From: Thinopyrum elongatum
Taxonomy: Eukaryota; Streptophyta; Magnoliopsida; Poales; Poaceae
Direction of reading: 5' to 3'
DNA length: 64,000 nt
Assembly: GCA_011799875.1 (NCBI GenBank)
Contig: CM022300.1
Location: 168,843,837 to 168,907,836, forward strand
Shown: in pieces, positions 22,345 to 33,289 of the stretch
Position numbering within the stretch: position 1 is the stretch's first letter
How the letters are laid out: every line of letters begins with the position of its first letter
Made by a program: the position numbers and the translations under genes
The notes under the pieces: model-generated
What the model was told of the DNA's origin: nothing
Database searches by the model: none
What the model saw: the letters and a program-made list of their open reading frames with translations, nothing else

Positions 22345-23574
22345 CTATGCTTGCACAAAAGGGGTTACCGGGACAGGGCCCGGTAACGGTGCTTCATGGA
22401 TAGAACTTGCGAAGATGCTGATATTCCACGAGTTTTGCACGCGAATGCCATCTTCGGTTTCCAGATGGACTGCGCTGGGTCTGGTGACTTGTACTACCCG
22501 ATAAGGGCCTTCCCACTTCAGTGTCAACTTGTTTGTTCCCTTGGCGGACTAATCGTGCAGAAGGACAAGGTCGCCTTCCTCAGGGCTTCGGGCATGAAAA
22601 TTGCGGCTATGTTAGCAGCGCAAGGCTTGCTGGTACCATGCAGCTCGCACAGCTGCCCGAAGAAATTCTTCCTCGAGGAGCACGGCATCATCATGCCGGA
22701 GCTGCTATTGCTCTACTTCATCATAGGCAATTACTCGAGGTGACCCGCATATGAGTTCTGTGGGTAGCACCACTTCTGCACCATAGACTAGGGAGAAGGG
22801 TGTTTGGCCAGAAGCTCAATTTGGTGTCGTCCTGAGTGACAAAAGAACCACCGGTAACTCATCAATCCAATGCCTCCCGCACTTGTGCAACTTGTCAAAA
22901 GTTCTTGTCTTGATCCCATGCAGCTCATCGGCATTTGTCCTTTCTGCTTGCCCGTTACTCCTTGGGTGAGCGACGGAGGCAAAGTAGACCTTGCTTCCAA
23001 GGCTCTGGATGTACTAAACGAAGGCATGACTCGGAAACTGTGTGCCGTTGTGAGTGATGATTCTATTTGGAACCTCAAAACGGCAAACTAGTCCTTTGAA
23101 GAACTTGACAGCTGACTGCGCAGTTACCTTTCTCACTAGTTCTACTTCCGGCCACTTTGTGAACTTGTCGATGGCAATATACAAGATCTCAAAGCCCCCG
23201 GTAGTAAGGGGGAAGGGGCCTAAGATATCAAGCCCCCATACCGAAAAAGGCCAGGAGAGAGGAATTGTTTGGAGGGCTTGTGTTGGCTGATGTATATTCT
23301 TCAAATGGAAATGGCATGCTTCACATCTTGTTACTAGCTCTTTTGCATCCTGGAGGGCAGTTGGCCAATAAAAACCTTGCCGGAAAGCCTTCCCGACAAG
23401 GGCTCTTGATCCTATATGGGAACCACATATGCCTCCATGTATTTCCGGCAACAACTTTAGTCCATCTTCCCAGCAAATGCACTTCAATTTCACTCCGTCC
23501 GGTCTCTTTCTGCACAGGATGTTGTCCACAAACAGATACATATTCGATTGACGGGCTACTTTCTTAGCTTGCAC
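22345..23574 (-). pseudogene. Integrase of element E, catalytic Asp replaced
   Basis: The minus strand reads the zinc region (HGGICGSHIGSRALVGKAF, TRCEACHFH) and the core (WGLDILGPFPLTTGG). The second catalytic motif reads THNGTQF, where TDNGTQF is expected, so an aspartate has become histidine. The HPRSNGQAERTN.DE helix retains the glutamate, and the C-terminus reads LKWEGPYRVVQVTRPSAVHL. Several stops lie between 22400 and 23010. It is a fuller copy than that of element C and shows the sequence C has lost. Confidence 0.82.
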
Positions 23575-24033
23575 TTGTTCCTTGGGAAGTTCTCGTGTTT
23601 GCAGAAACTGAACTATCTATTGGGCCCATGCCAAAGCTTGTGGCTCGACAACAAGGACTAAAGGCATTTCTTCGGCCTCGGGAGCGCTAATCTCGACGGC
23701 AAGAATCTGAGACTCTGCTCGAGGCCGCTACTCATCGGCAAGCACAACATCATTCCCGGCAACATTCTTGTCGGCGGCTTCAAGAAGCTCTGCCGGAAAA
23801 TATTTGCCGATGCATTTTTTTCTTCTCTTTCTGGCTCTCGTTAATGGGGTAACAATTGGTTGATTCAAATGGAGCACAAAATTCCCTGGTTCCACAGGTA
23901 GCTTCTAGGCAGCACACTTAGACAGTTGATCAGCAATGTTGTTTTCCGCATGGGGAATGTGCTCTGTTTGTAGATAGTTAAAGTGTTCTTCCAATTTCCT
24001 CACTTCATTTACATACGCTTCCATCAATGGGCT

Positions 24034-24420
24034 CTAGTAATCCTTATTCACTTGTTTAACCACAAGTTGCGAATCTCCACGGATGATCAGCCTTCTGATT
24101 CCCAATTCCGCTGCAATTTTGAGGTGGGCAAGTAGTCTCTCATACTCCACAGTGTTGTTGGTAGCTTCCTCCCTGAGAAAGTGCATTTGAACTACGAACT
24201 TGAGATGCTCCCCGGTGGGTGCGACAAGCAGCACTCCGGCACCGGCGCCTTGCAGCGAGAAAGCACCATCAAAGTACATGATCCAATCCTTTTTAGTTTC
24301 CCTGCCTGGGAGGGCTGATTCCTGGACCTCGTCATCTTGCGTTTGTGTCCATTCTGCAATGAACTCTGCCAATGCTCTGCTCTGAATAGTTGATGTACTC
24401 TAAAATTTGAGTGCAAAACT
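24034..24420 (-). pseudogene. RNase H of element E
   Basis: The minus-strand reading contains MYFDGAFSLQGAGAGVLL, NTVEYERLLAHLK and IRGDSQLVVKQVNKDY, so the D, E and D residues are all present in one frame. This is the best preserved enzyme domain in elements C and E. It ends at a stop at 24034 within the last helix. Confidence 0.82.
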
Positions 24421-24663
24421 TGACAGTTCCAATGCCCACTCTACTATCCTACCAGTTGCCTCTGGATTCCTCAGAATGTGCTGCAACGGGAAGCGAGTGA
24501 CCACGGTGATCTCATGCGCTTGGAAGTAGTGGCGCATCTTTCTTGAGGCCATGAGTAGGCCAAAGAGCAATTTCTACACGCCCGAATACCTTGACCTAGC
24601 CCCCTGCAAGAGAGAGCTAACAAAGTACACTGGCCGCTGCACCAACTTCTTTGGCATAATCTT

Positions 24664-25779
24664 CTAATCTACTACCCTCTCTTGCACTGGTTTTGTCTTT
24701 CTGGTATCCGGACCTGCTGGGGAGGATTCTGCTTTGCCATGGGATAGCTTTGCCGCTATTGTTTCCACGTCGCTAGCTTCTCTCTTCGCAACCAGTGCGG
24801 CACTGACTACTTGGTTCGTTGCCACTAGATATAGCAACAAGGGTTCCTGTGGCTTAGGAGCGACTAAGGTTGGTGCAGAGGACAAGTACCTTTAGATCTT
24901 GCAGTGCGGCCTCCACTTCTGGAGTCCATTTTACCGGACCTGCCTTTTTCAATATCTTGAAAAATGGCAGGGCGCGCTCAACAGACCTTGAAATGAACCT
25001 GCTCAAAGCTGCAACACAACCGGCAAGACATCGCACATCCTTGATGGTCTTGGGTTCTTGAATCTGCTCGATAGCTTTGATCTTGTCAGGATTTGCTTTG
25101 ATTCCACACTGGGACACAAAGAACCCGAGATGGAACTCCAAACATGCACTTCTTAGGGTTGAGCTTCGTGTTGATTGTGCGCAAGTTTGCGAACATTTCT
25201 TCTAAATCTCCAATGAGGGTTTATTTGTATTTGGTCTTGACCACTGTATCATCCATATACGCTTCTATATTAGTGTGCAACTGTGGCTCAAAACCAATCT
25301 GAACTGCTCTCGCAAATGTTGAACCTGCACTCTTTAGTCCGAATGGCATACGTACAAAGCAACACGTGCCACATGGAGTAATGAATGCGGTATGCTTTGT
25401 TGAGATCAGTGTAGTCAATACAAAGTCTCCATTTCCCATTCGCCTTGCACACGGCGACTGGATTTGCCAACCAAGTTGGATGTAACACTCATCTAACCAA
25501 GCCTGCTGCCTCAAGTTTCTTGATCTCTTCAGTTATGAATTGTTGTTGTTCCAAAGCTTGCTTCCTAACCTTCTTCTTGATGGGCCGAGCATGAGGACAA
25601 ACATCAAGGTGGTGCAAATTACTTCCCTGGGAACACCGGGGATGTCAAATGGTTGCCATGCAAACACATCTACATTCGCCCACAGGAAGGCAATGAGCAT
25701 GCTTTCCTATTTGCTGTCCTGAGTGGCACCAACGGTAAAAGTACTGCTAGTGCCCTACTCCCTTGCTGCTCATCCCAGG
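24664..25779 (-). pseudogene. RT, connection and linker of element E, palm deletion
   Basis: On the minus strand, the linker (NVDVFAWQPFDIPGVPREVI) is followed by RT with GKWRLCIDYTDLNKA, then directly FITPCGTCCFVRMPFGLKSA and YMDD in EAYMDDTVVK. The stretch that should lie between (PFPLP.ID, FLDAYSG.HQI) is missing. The deletion is roughly 40-50 codons at about 25392 and removes the first catalytic aspartate. The connection follows with FFVSQCGIKANPDKI and FFKILKKAGPVKWTPE. The linker breaks off at about 25779 against CACTA sequence. Confidence 0.8.
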
Positions 25780-26550
25780 TCCAAAAAGTCCTGGAAATGA
25801 TTTTGATTTATTCATGCAGCCTCTTGTGGAGGAACTTCAAAAGCTATAGAGGGGTGTTCTCAGTCGAGACCTATATAGCCCACCAGCTGATTTCTTTCCG
25901 CGTGTTGTTGTAATTTGGTGCATCCATGATTATCTGGCTTTGGGCACTATGTCAGGGCGAACGACACATGGTTACAATGCATGTGTTCGCTGTGACAAGA
26001 ATTCGCTGTCATACGCAATACTTAGCAAGATCTGTTACATTGGACATCGCCGTTTCCTTGCCAAGGACAAGCCGTGTCCTACAAAATACCAAAGACATGT
26101 GTTCAATGCAAAGCATGAAAACTGTGACGCGCCAAAGAGGCTCACCGGCGATGAGTTGCAAGAGGAATTAGAGAAGGTCAGGCATATTACACCAGGAAAC
26201 CATCCTGATAATGGTAGCGGGAAAAGGAAGCGTGGTAGGGCAGAAGAGAGATTACTGTTTACCTGCAGGTCCACTTTGTGGGACTTGGAGTATTGGAAAG
26301 GTTTGGATCTGCGGCATAATCTTGATGTGATGCAAATCGAGAAAAATATATGTGACAGCATTATCGGCACACTTCTTAATATTGAAGGCAAGACGAAAGA
26401 TTCCTTAAAATCTTGGATTGATTTGACACACCTAGGTATCAGATCCGATATGCAGGTGAACACTGATGGTGCATCACGCGATATGGCACCAGCTCTGTAC
26501 GTCTTGGACAAGGTAAAAAGAAATGAATTCTACAAGGTCCTGTCAGTGTG
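25780..26550 (+). pseudogene. CACTA transposase, TNP2 core, 5' truncated
   Basis: The reading begins PGNDFDLFMQPLVEELQKL and, after stops and a shift near 25940, continues GTMSGRTTHGYNACVRCDKN, ICYIGHRRFLAKDKPC and RLTGDELQEELEK. It ends with WKGLDLRHNLDVMQIEKNI and LYVLDKVKRNEFYKVL. These are hallmarks of the plant TNP2 (En/Spm) transposase family, which binds the CACTA ends and cuts the element out. The N-terminus is lost at the junction with element E, and a frameshift at about 26545 separates it from the next domain. Confidence 0.83.
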
Positions 26551-27261
26551 AGATTCCCACATGGATTTGCTTCCAACCCTGAAAGGAGAGTCAGTGCAGA
26601 TGGAAACAAGGTACAAGTGTTGAAAACACATGACTGCCACGTCCTACTTCAAAGGGTTTTACCTATTATCGTTAGAGAATTGGGCCACCCTGACTTATAC
26701 AGAGCAGTTGCAGAGTTGGGACAATTCTTCAGGGAACTCTGCAGTAGAAATATCAGGATAGATGCTTTGGAGCGTCTTAGAGACAAGATACCAACTATCC
26801 TATGTGACCTTGAGAAGATATATCCTCCAGCCTTCTTTGATGTGATGGTGCATTTGGCTGTTCATCTACCTGATGAGGCACTACTTAGAGGTCCAGTACA
26901 GTATGGCTGGATGTACCCTATTGAAAGGTGGATAGGCACTTTCAATGGCTATGTTAGGAATAGAACTAGACCTGAGGGTTCCATTGCAGAGGCCTACATT
27001 GCTACAGAAGCGTTGACATTCTGCTCAAAATACATTGAAACAGCTAACCAGCTTAGCAAAAAGTTGGGTGAAGACAATCCCGAGCTCAATGTTTTCGATT
27101 GTTCTGTTCGAGTTACAGGGAAGAGTCGGCAAGATGAAAAACCTAAAGATTTGGACAAACTGGTTTGGTTTGTGTTGAATAACTGTTCTGAGGTTCTACC
27201 TTATATTGAGTTAGTGCTAAGTACTGCTGCTTATATACATCGTAATCTACTAAACTTGTAG
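26548..27261 (+). pseudogene. CACTA transposase, DUF4218-type domain
   Basis: An open stretch of 237 codons reads FPHGFASNPERRV, then HDCHVLLQRVLPIIVREL, PPAFFDVMVHLAVHLPDEAL, MYPIERWIGTFNGYVRNRTR and PEGSIAEAYIATEALTFCSKY. These match the conserved region following TNP2 in plant CACTA transposases (annotated DUF4218), including the F.RFMG/YVRN.A.PEGSI-type core. It ends at a stop at 27259-27261. It is the longest undamaged piece of the transposase and would be in line with TNP2 after one base shift. Confidence 0.82.
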
Positions 27262-27281
27262 CACATTCTTATATATTTAGA

Positions 27282-28149
27282 TGTTTGACGCGATCACTAT
27301 GTTGTGCAACATCTACAAAAAGGAGTTACTGGCGCAAAATCCAAGAAACATTGACAAACTAGTTATGGCAGGATTTGTGAAATGGTTCAAGAGCCATGTA
27401 AGCTTTTGTATTGCACTGTCAGTTTTTTTAATATATTGAGTACATAAGATGATCAGCTTGTCTATTTCTAACCATAGGTTAACAAAATGCGGGAGGATGG
27501 GTAGGCAGTTAATGATGCCCTTTACGCACTAGCAATGGGTCCTGATACTCGGGTAAGACATTATGAATCTTGCGTTGTTGGAGATGTGTGCTATAACACC
27601 CTTGCACGCGATGAAGGCAGGAAGACACAAAACAGTGCCGTCATGAGCATGGATACGTACGTTAATGAGACAACTAAAATGTATGCTAACATAACAGACA
27701 TTGTGCAGTTGCAGTATATCTCCAGTTTCGAGGTTCATCGATGTGTGGTTCTGTTCTGCTGTCGTTGGTACAACCTGTTTTCCAGGATCGCAAAACCCAA
27801 AGTTGATGATTATTTCAAATCCATCAATGTCAAGGCGGCATACCACACCGATGAGCCATTTATTTTGGCAAATCAAGCAACAAAGATATTTTTCTTGGAA
27901 GACACATATGCATGTAGGGATGACTTGAGAGTATTGCAAAGGTTTGAGCAGAGCAATTTGTTTAATGAAGTTGCACAACAATATGATGCTTACACTGCTC
28001 CTGATGTAGAAGATTCCATAAATGTTCATAGTATCTTTGAGGACCATCACATAAATAATGCTGGCGAAAAGATTCCCTGTCGGGCTGTGGACATACAATA
28101 GTTGATCAATAAGACGCCAATGTTCAAGGACATTGAGGATGAAGAATAA
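27282..28149 (+). pseudogene. CACTA transposase C-terminal region (DUF4216-type) with an 80-bp intron
   Basis: The reading MLCNIYKKELLAQNP..KLVMAGFVKWFKSH ends at a donor (CAT/GTAAGC) and resumes after an acceptor (CATAG) as VNKMREDG, giving an intron at 27398-27477. After a TAG the open stretch 27535-28101 reads GPDTRVRHYESCVVGDVCYN and, further on, VVLFCCRWYNLF, AYHTDEPFILANQATKIFFL and EDTYA. Such a domain (often annotated DUF4216) sits at the end of TNP2 transposases. The last part is acidic and ends near 28149. Few lesions are present in this half. Confidence 0.72.
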
Positions 28150-28637
28150 GATGACACCAGGGGGAATTACGATTCAGACTGATACACATGGCGTAGATGT
28201 TGACGCTACTGCTACGGATGATGATTAGATTGCTTTTGTCTATTTGCCTGTGAGAAGATGACTTTTTATGTACTATGTGAAATTGTGTTCGCTATGACAA
28301 CTGAAACCTGATAAAGTTGTTGTTTAGTATTTTGCTGTGAGAACATCACTTTATTATGTATGTTGATTTGTGTTTCGTGATTGTATGATGACTAAAACAT
28401 GATGACATTGTTGTTTAGTTGTACTCATATTTGGCCGTGAAACTTGTATTTCATGGCATAGTTTGCTGTTGGACTGCAATTTGCTCTACCTCTTCGAATG
28501 GGAACAAAGCTGACCCGACGGGGAATCTGCTCATTTATTTATTTATTAGCAAAAAGGCCTCTGCTATTTATTTATTTATGAGAAAAAGGGGATACCCCCC
28601 GATTTTCGTTAATAGAAATCATTAGATGTTCACAACA

Positions 28638-29170
28638 CTACGCCCAACCTGCTAAACAGGCTTCATTCATTACTAGTTTCAGCAAAGTGCTCATGTCATA
28701 ACCACTAAATATATCACGAGTGCTACATACACTGCAAATAAAGAGACAATCATCCTACAGAGCACAATGATTTTGCCCATTATCTTCACAAGCTCTTTCA
28801 TCTCCTCATTGCTGTCAAGGTCGTTCAGCAGCTGTTGCTCTGCATCTTTAACCTTCTGCTCTGCATCTTCCTCTTCTGCCGTTCATTTAGTTACTTGTCC
28901 AATACCCCAACCTGCTAGTATTGTGATTCCTCGGCTAACCAAATAATCAGCGTACTTGCATTCCCCCACATCAGCAACTTCCCAGAAATACAAATCACAC
29001 GAATCTTCCCTTTTCTGCATGAATCAAATTGGAAGATCATCAAACAAAGTATTAAAAAAATCAGCAACTAAAAGCAGGCGAACAACACTTAAACATATTA
29101 CCCCTAGATTTGGGCATTTGTAGAAGACTCGGCCAGGGTTGAGGATTGTAGTTGAGATGCGATGGATGAT
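28638..29170 (-). pseudogene. Minus-strand GRF-zinc-finger-like gene with C-terminal membrane segment
   Basis: On the minus strand an exon (from ~29170 to 29102) reads TILNPGRVFYKCPNLG, the second half of a GRF-type zinc finger. An 87-bp GT-AG intron (29101-29015) follows, then an exon (29014-28638) with DLYFWEVADVGECKYADYLV. A TGA at 28885-28883 interrupts it. It continues with an acidic coiled stretch (ELVKIMGK) and one hydrophobic helix (IIVLCRMIVSLFAVYVALVI), and ends LAGWA. The N-terminal Cys pair of the finger was not found. The gene faces the transposase and is probably a second, accessory CACTA gene. Its role is unknown. Confidence 0.55.
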
Positions 29171-29625
29171 GCTAGGCAGAGTAACTAGAGAAGAGGAGAA
29201 GCGAACATTGGATGTGTCAGTTTCATTACTTGTAGAGTAGCATTGTACTATATATAGTCATAGTCTAGGTTTGGATTTGAACCAGCTACAGGAGCACGTC
29301 TCTCTTTTTTCTAAAACTCAACAACGTCTCTTTACTGGTACACTAGCTTGTTCTGTACGCCTTCTCAAGTCTTTGATTTTCTTGTGAGGAAGGAAGGAGG
29401 AGAAAATTGAGGGTTCCTAATATTCGAACCCAAGACCTCTCGGTTGAAAACCAATGGTGCTAGCCACTTATGTGGCGAACACTCCCTGGGAGGACGACTA
29501 CAAATGAACGCATTTTCATGGCAGTTTTAGTTGCGACGCAAGATCAAACGGTGGCAGTTTCGGGAATGTTATCCGGCGAACTAGCCCTGTTTTTCTTTTC
29601 TTCCTATAAAAAAGTATGCTACGTG
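29171..29625. other. Non-coding CACTA interior upstream of the GRF-like gene
   Basis: It includes a TATATATAG string near 29249 that could be the TATA box of the minus-strand gene, and the tRNA-like sequence at 29413-29475. Otherwise nothing is recognised. Confidence 0.4.
29413..29475 (-). other. tRNA-like / Pol III box sequence, possible SINE head
   Basis: Read on the minus strand it has a B-box-like GGTTCGAATAT (29420-29430) and, about 30 bp upstream, an A-box-like GTGGCTAGCACCATTGG. CAACCGAGAGGTCTTGGG lies between, as in the anticodon-to-T-arm part of a tRNA. The acceptor stem does not pair well, so it is not called a working tRNA. A tRNA-derived SINE or a fossil tRNA would explain it. 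Confidence 0.35.
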
Positions 29626-32080
29626 GTGTTGGCTTAGTCAAAAAACGATTGTGCCAACCTTGACCGTTGGATTGACATTCAACGTCTGTCGTGTTTCTTC
29701 AGTCTCTTCTTCCTCCAGCCGCCAAAGCCAAAACAGCGCCTGCAGGACTGCCTGCTCCCGCCTCCCACAGCTGGCTGTGCAGCCATGCACGCATCACGGC
29801 CACATCACACCCTAAAACTCTACGCATCTTCTCCGGCTCCTGTTCGTTCCCGTCCGAGGTATCACCATCGTCCTCCGCCTTGGTTCGCTCACCACGGTGC
29901 CGCCCTCCGGTGTTGTCAACATGGTCAACAACCGAGAGGAATAAGGAGATGACTGTACATGGTGAGGATGACAGTAGGGACCCACCAGGATCATGGCAGT
30001 AGGCAAGCAAGTGCTTCCTTTATTACAAGAAAATAATGGTTCCTCCTGATGGTTTCCTGACATCTGGGTCACACGCTACTGTCAACGTAGTCAAGCGAGA
30101 TAACTGCACAAGGAGCGGCTGACACTCGGGACCCAGCAGCTCGCGCAGCATTTTCTTTTTTTGTTTTCTCGATGGAGCAGGGTATCAACTGGGTTGTGCG
30201 GGAGCTGTCGCCCGTCTAGCCCAGGCTTTTATTTCATATGTTTACACATGACCAACCCAGTTTTTTTTCTTTCTGAAAATCGCTAGCCCAGCTATTTTGT
30301 TTTTTGCAGAATAACCAACAGAGGCACACTTGCTTTTCTACGCCTTGCTGGGCCAGAAATCATTCAAGACAAGGAGGGATGCATTCGGCTTGCCAAGAAA
30401 ATGGGCTACAAGTAATAAGAAATGGGCTGTAAAATGAAAAATACAGCAAATAGGCATTTAGTTCCAAATTACTTTTTTCTTTTGGATTTTGATATTTTAA
30501 ATTTCATTATTTTTGTGCGGGTAAAATTTCATTGGATTTAAATGAAGGTATGTTTAGTTTTTAAATTAATTTCAATCTGGCTAGAAATTTCGGGTTGTAT
30601 GCTGTTTGGGACAGATTTGGAGGCTGACTTGTGGGTCTACTAAGTTGACGTGTACGAAAGGCTTTGTCAACTTAGTCCACAAACGATTCTAGCAGTAGTG
30701 ACCATTGGATTTTAATCCAACGGCCATGCTGCTTCTTCAATATCTGATCTTCTTGCTCCAGCCGCCCAAACCAGCACTGGTGGGACCGCTTGCTCCCGCC
30801 TCCCGTGGCCGGCTATGCTGCCGCGCAGGCCGCACCGCCCCAGCCTACTCCATCGCTGGCCAGGCCAATCCTCTACTCACCCACACCACCTGTTATTTTC
30901 CAGCCATGACAGCCAAACCAGTAAACCCTCGTACTCCCCACTGCGTGGGCAACCACTGCCGAGTCCTCCCCGGCTCCAGGTCATTCCCTTCCTAGGCCTC
31001 GCCATCGTCCACCGCCCTGGTGCTATCGGCACGGCGTGCTCAACGTGGTCAACGAATGACATCCATCGGAAGAGGACTGTACGTGGAGAGGATGACAGTT
31101 GGGTCCACGGCCATACGGAAGGAAGTGCTTCCTTATTACGCGCAAAATAATGATTCCTCCACCTGACAGTGGGGACCCACTAGAAGGGCCTCGGTATTTC
31201 ATGAAAAAAACATTCCTCCCGCTGATAGCTCGGACCCACCAGCTATATCTTCGCACGCAAGTGCCTCCTTATTACGCACACAAAAAATGAATACTCCCCC
31301 TGCTAGCTGGGACCCACCATATTTGTAGGCTGACTTGTGGGCCTACTAAGTTGACGGGGACGCAGGATTTGTCAACTTAGTCAATATAAACGGTTCAAGC
31401 TGCAGTGAGCGTACGATGTCCATCCAACGGCCGTCGTGCTTCTTCAACCTCTGGTCTTCTTGCTCCAGCCGCCCAAACCATCGCCGGCCGTGCCGCCTAC
31501 TCCTGCGTCCCGTGGCAGGCTGTGCTGCTGCGTAGGCCTCACCGCCCCACCCTACTGCCATCGCTGACCTGGCCATCCCTGCCGGCGACAGCTGCCTCAC
31601 ACTTCAGCCGAACCAGTAAACCCTCGTACTCCCCTCCACATGGGAAACAACTGCCGAGTCTTCCTCGGCTCCTAGTCATTCCGTTCCTAGGCCTCGCCGT
31701 CGTCCCCGCCTTGGTGCTCTCGACGCAACGTGGTCAACATGGTTAGGGAATGACTCCATCGGAAGAGGACTGTACGTGGAGAGGCTGACAGCTGGGTCCA
31801 CGGCCGCAGCAAGGAAGTGCCTCTTTATTACGCGCAAAATAATGATTCCTCCACCTGACAGTGGGGACCCACCAGAAGGGCCACCGTATTTTGCGAAAAA
31901 ATGTTTCCCCCCTGACAGCTGGGACCCACCAGCTACATCTTCGCACGCAAGGAAGTGCGTTCACATTACGGAAAAAAATGATTCTTCCCCCTGATAGCTG
32001 GGACCCACCAGATATATCTTCGCACGCAAGGAAGTGCCTCCTTATCCTCCCTGACAGCTGGGACCCACCGGGTCGAACCG
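29626..32080. repeat. Three degenerate copies of a ~700-bp unit
   Basis: Copies start near 29626, 30620 and 31325. Each opens with a TTGGCTTAGTCAA or TAAGTTGACG...GTCAACTTAGTC hairpin-like string and passes through CTTCTTGCTCCAGCCGCC and a Pro/Cys-rich-looking GC segment. Each ends in clusters of GCTGGGACCCACCAG with CTTCGCACGCAAGGAAGTGC. The second and third units are about 705 and 755 bp, the first is partial. No frame is conserved between copies, so they are taken as non-coding repeats of the CACTA interior. Confidence 0.7.
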
Positions 32081-32369
32081 TATGTAGGGTTGTCTCTCTG
32101 GTCGTGAACATGTACGTACATACTGGTCGATCGGTCTCTCTGCAGCGATGAACCATGGCCGAGTAAGGAGCGGCACGTGTCGTAGTAGAGGCACGAACGT
32201 AGCATGTCACACAGTCTCATCTATATATATCGTGTACATGTACGTGCAGCCATGCTGCAAGAAAGTAAATATGGCTACATACGTACATACGAGAGGGGTC
32301 TCAAACGCGTACTCGCGCATACGTACGGCTAGGGCTCGTGTACATGGAGAGGCAATGGATGGCAGCAAC

Positions 32370-33070
32370 GGCGTCCTGTTCATCGGAACCCAACCGGCTG
32401 GGTCAGAACGGAGAAACTGCATCGTGTTCATCGGGAGGTAACAGAATGCGTCCTGTTCAACGAGAGCCAACCGGCTTGGACGGAACAGCCGAAACGGGGC
32501 CTGGCATACCGCAGTATGGAGGAAGCGGCCTACTGTTCGATCGGCTACGGTTGAAACGGGATACTGCTGATCGGGAGGGGTGTGGCGTATCGCAAAATGG
32601 AGGAAACAGACTTGTGTTGCAGCGCCTATGGTCGAAACGGGGTCCGGTTCATCGGGAGGGGTGTGGCGTACCGCAAAACTGGACTCCACGGGCTACTGTT
32701 CATCTACCGTCTACTGCCTCGCTCCAGCCTCCACAGGCTACTATTCATCCACCGTCGACTTCCTCCACCCTCCACCTGCTACTGTTAATCCACCATCAAC
32801 TTCCTCCAGCCTCCACCAGACACTGTTAATCCACAGGCTACTGTTCATCCATGAGCTACTGTTCATCTAGCCTCTACCAGCTACTGTTCAACCAGCCCTC
32901 CACGGGGTCCTGTTCATCCACCCCCAACTAGCTCGGGTGTGGCGGCTTCCTCGATCGGGGTCCTGTTCATCCAGCGACAATGGCCAACTACTACCACAGG
33001 GTCATGTTCATCCAACCCCAACCGGGAACTGTTCATCCAACCCCTAACAATGGTCACTGTTCATCAAGAG
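32370..33070. repeat. Interspersed CTGTTCATC array
   Basis: The core CTGTTCATC, or a one-base variant (CTGTTAATC, CTATTCATC), recurs at least fourteen times, for example near 32380, 32698, 32742, 32822, 32840, 32857, 32910, 32963, 33030 and 33057. Spacing is about 18-60 bp and the intervening text varies. It has the look of a subterminal array of transposase-binding sites, but binding is inferred only. Confidence 0.6.
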
Positions 33071-33235
33071 GCAAGGGATCGATCGCTCGGGTTCAGTTAA
33101 CAGCCAAGGGATCGATCGGGTTCAGTTAACAGCAAAGGGATCGATCGCTCGGGTTCAATAACGTAGCTAGTGCAATCGCTCGGGTTCAGTAAGCGAACGC
33201 CTCACTCGGGTTCAGTTAGAGCCCAATGCATCGCA
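33068..33235. repeat. GATCGATCGCTCGGGTTCAG tandem array
   Basis: About five units of 30-40 bp carry GGGATCGATCG(CTC)GGGTTCAGTTA, with AACAGCCAAGG or AACAGCAAAGG between the first three. GGGTTCAGT continues in shorter units to 33230. It lies just inside the right terminus of CACTA element F. Confidence 0.7.
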
Positions 33236-33289
33236 CACACGCGCGTACGTGTACGAGAGAAACGCGCAAACCTCCGTGCATCACTCGGC

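Larger units (their letters stand above)
19539..25779 (-). mobile_element. Element E: minus-strand gypsy element of the same family as C, truncated
   Basis: From left to right it holds an LTR (19539-20383), a polypurine-like tract, an antisense gene, then on the minus strand integrase, RNase H and RT. It ends abruptly at about 25779 within the protease-RT linker, where CACTA coding sequence starts. Its pol is close in sequence to that of C (shared VTAQSA.KFFK, SVAHPRSNGQ). The left LTR lacks about 14 terminal bases and abuts the broken integrase of C, so the pair forms an inverted arrangement. No gag or 5' LTR remains. Confidence 0.78.

Noticed and set aside
29413..29475. Functional tRNA gene
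   Set aside because: A and B boxes are present but stems do not pair properly and the anticodon loop is unclear.
29691..31746. Open frames in the triplicated CACTA segment
   Set aside because: Frames are not conserved between the three copies, so coding function is unlikely.
32370..33235. Possible CRISPR-like repeat array
   Set aside because: Repeats are short, imperfect and unevenly spaced, with no cas genes, in a plant transposon. A CACTA subterminal array fits better.
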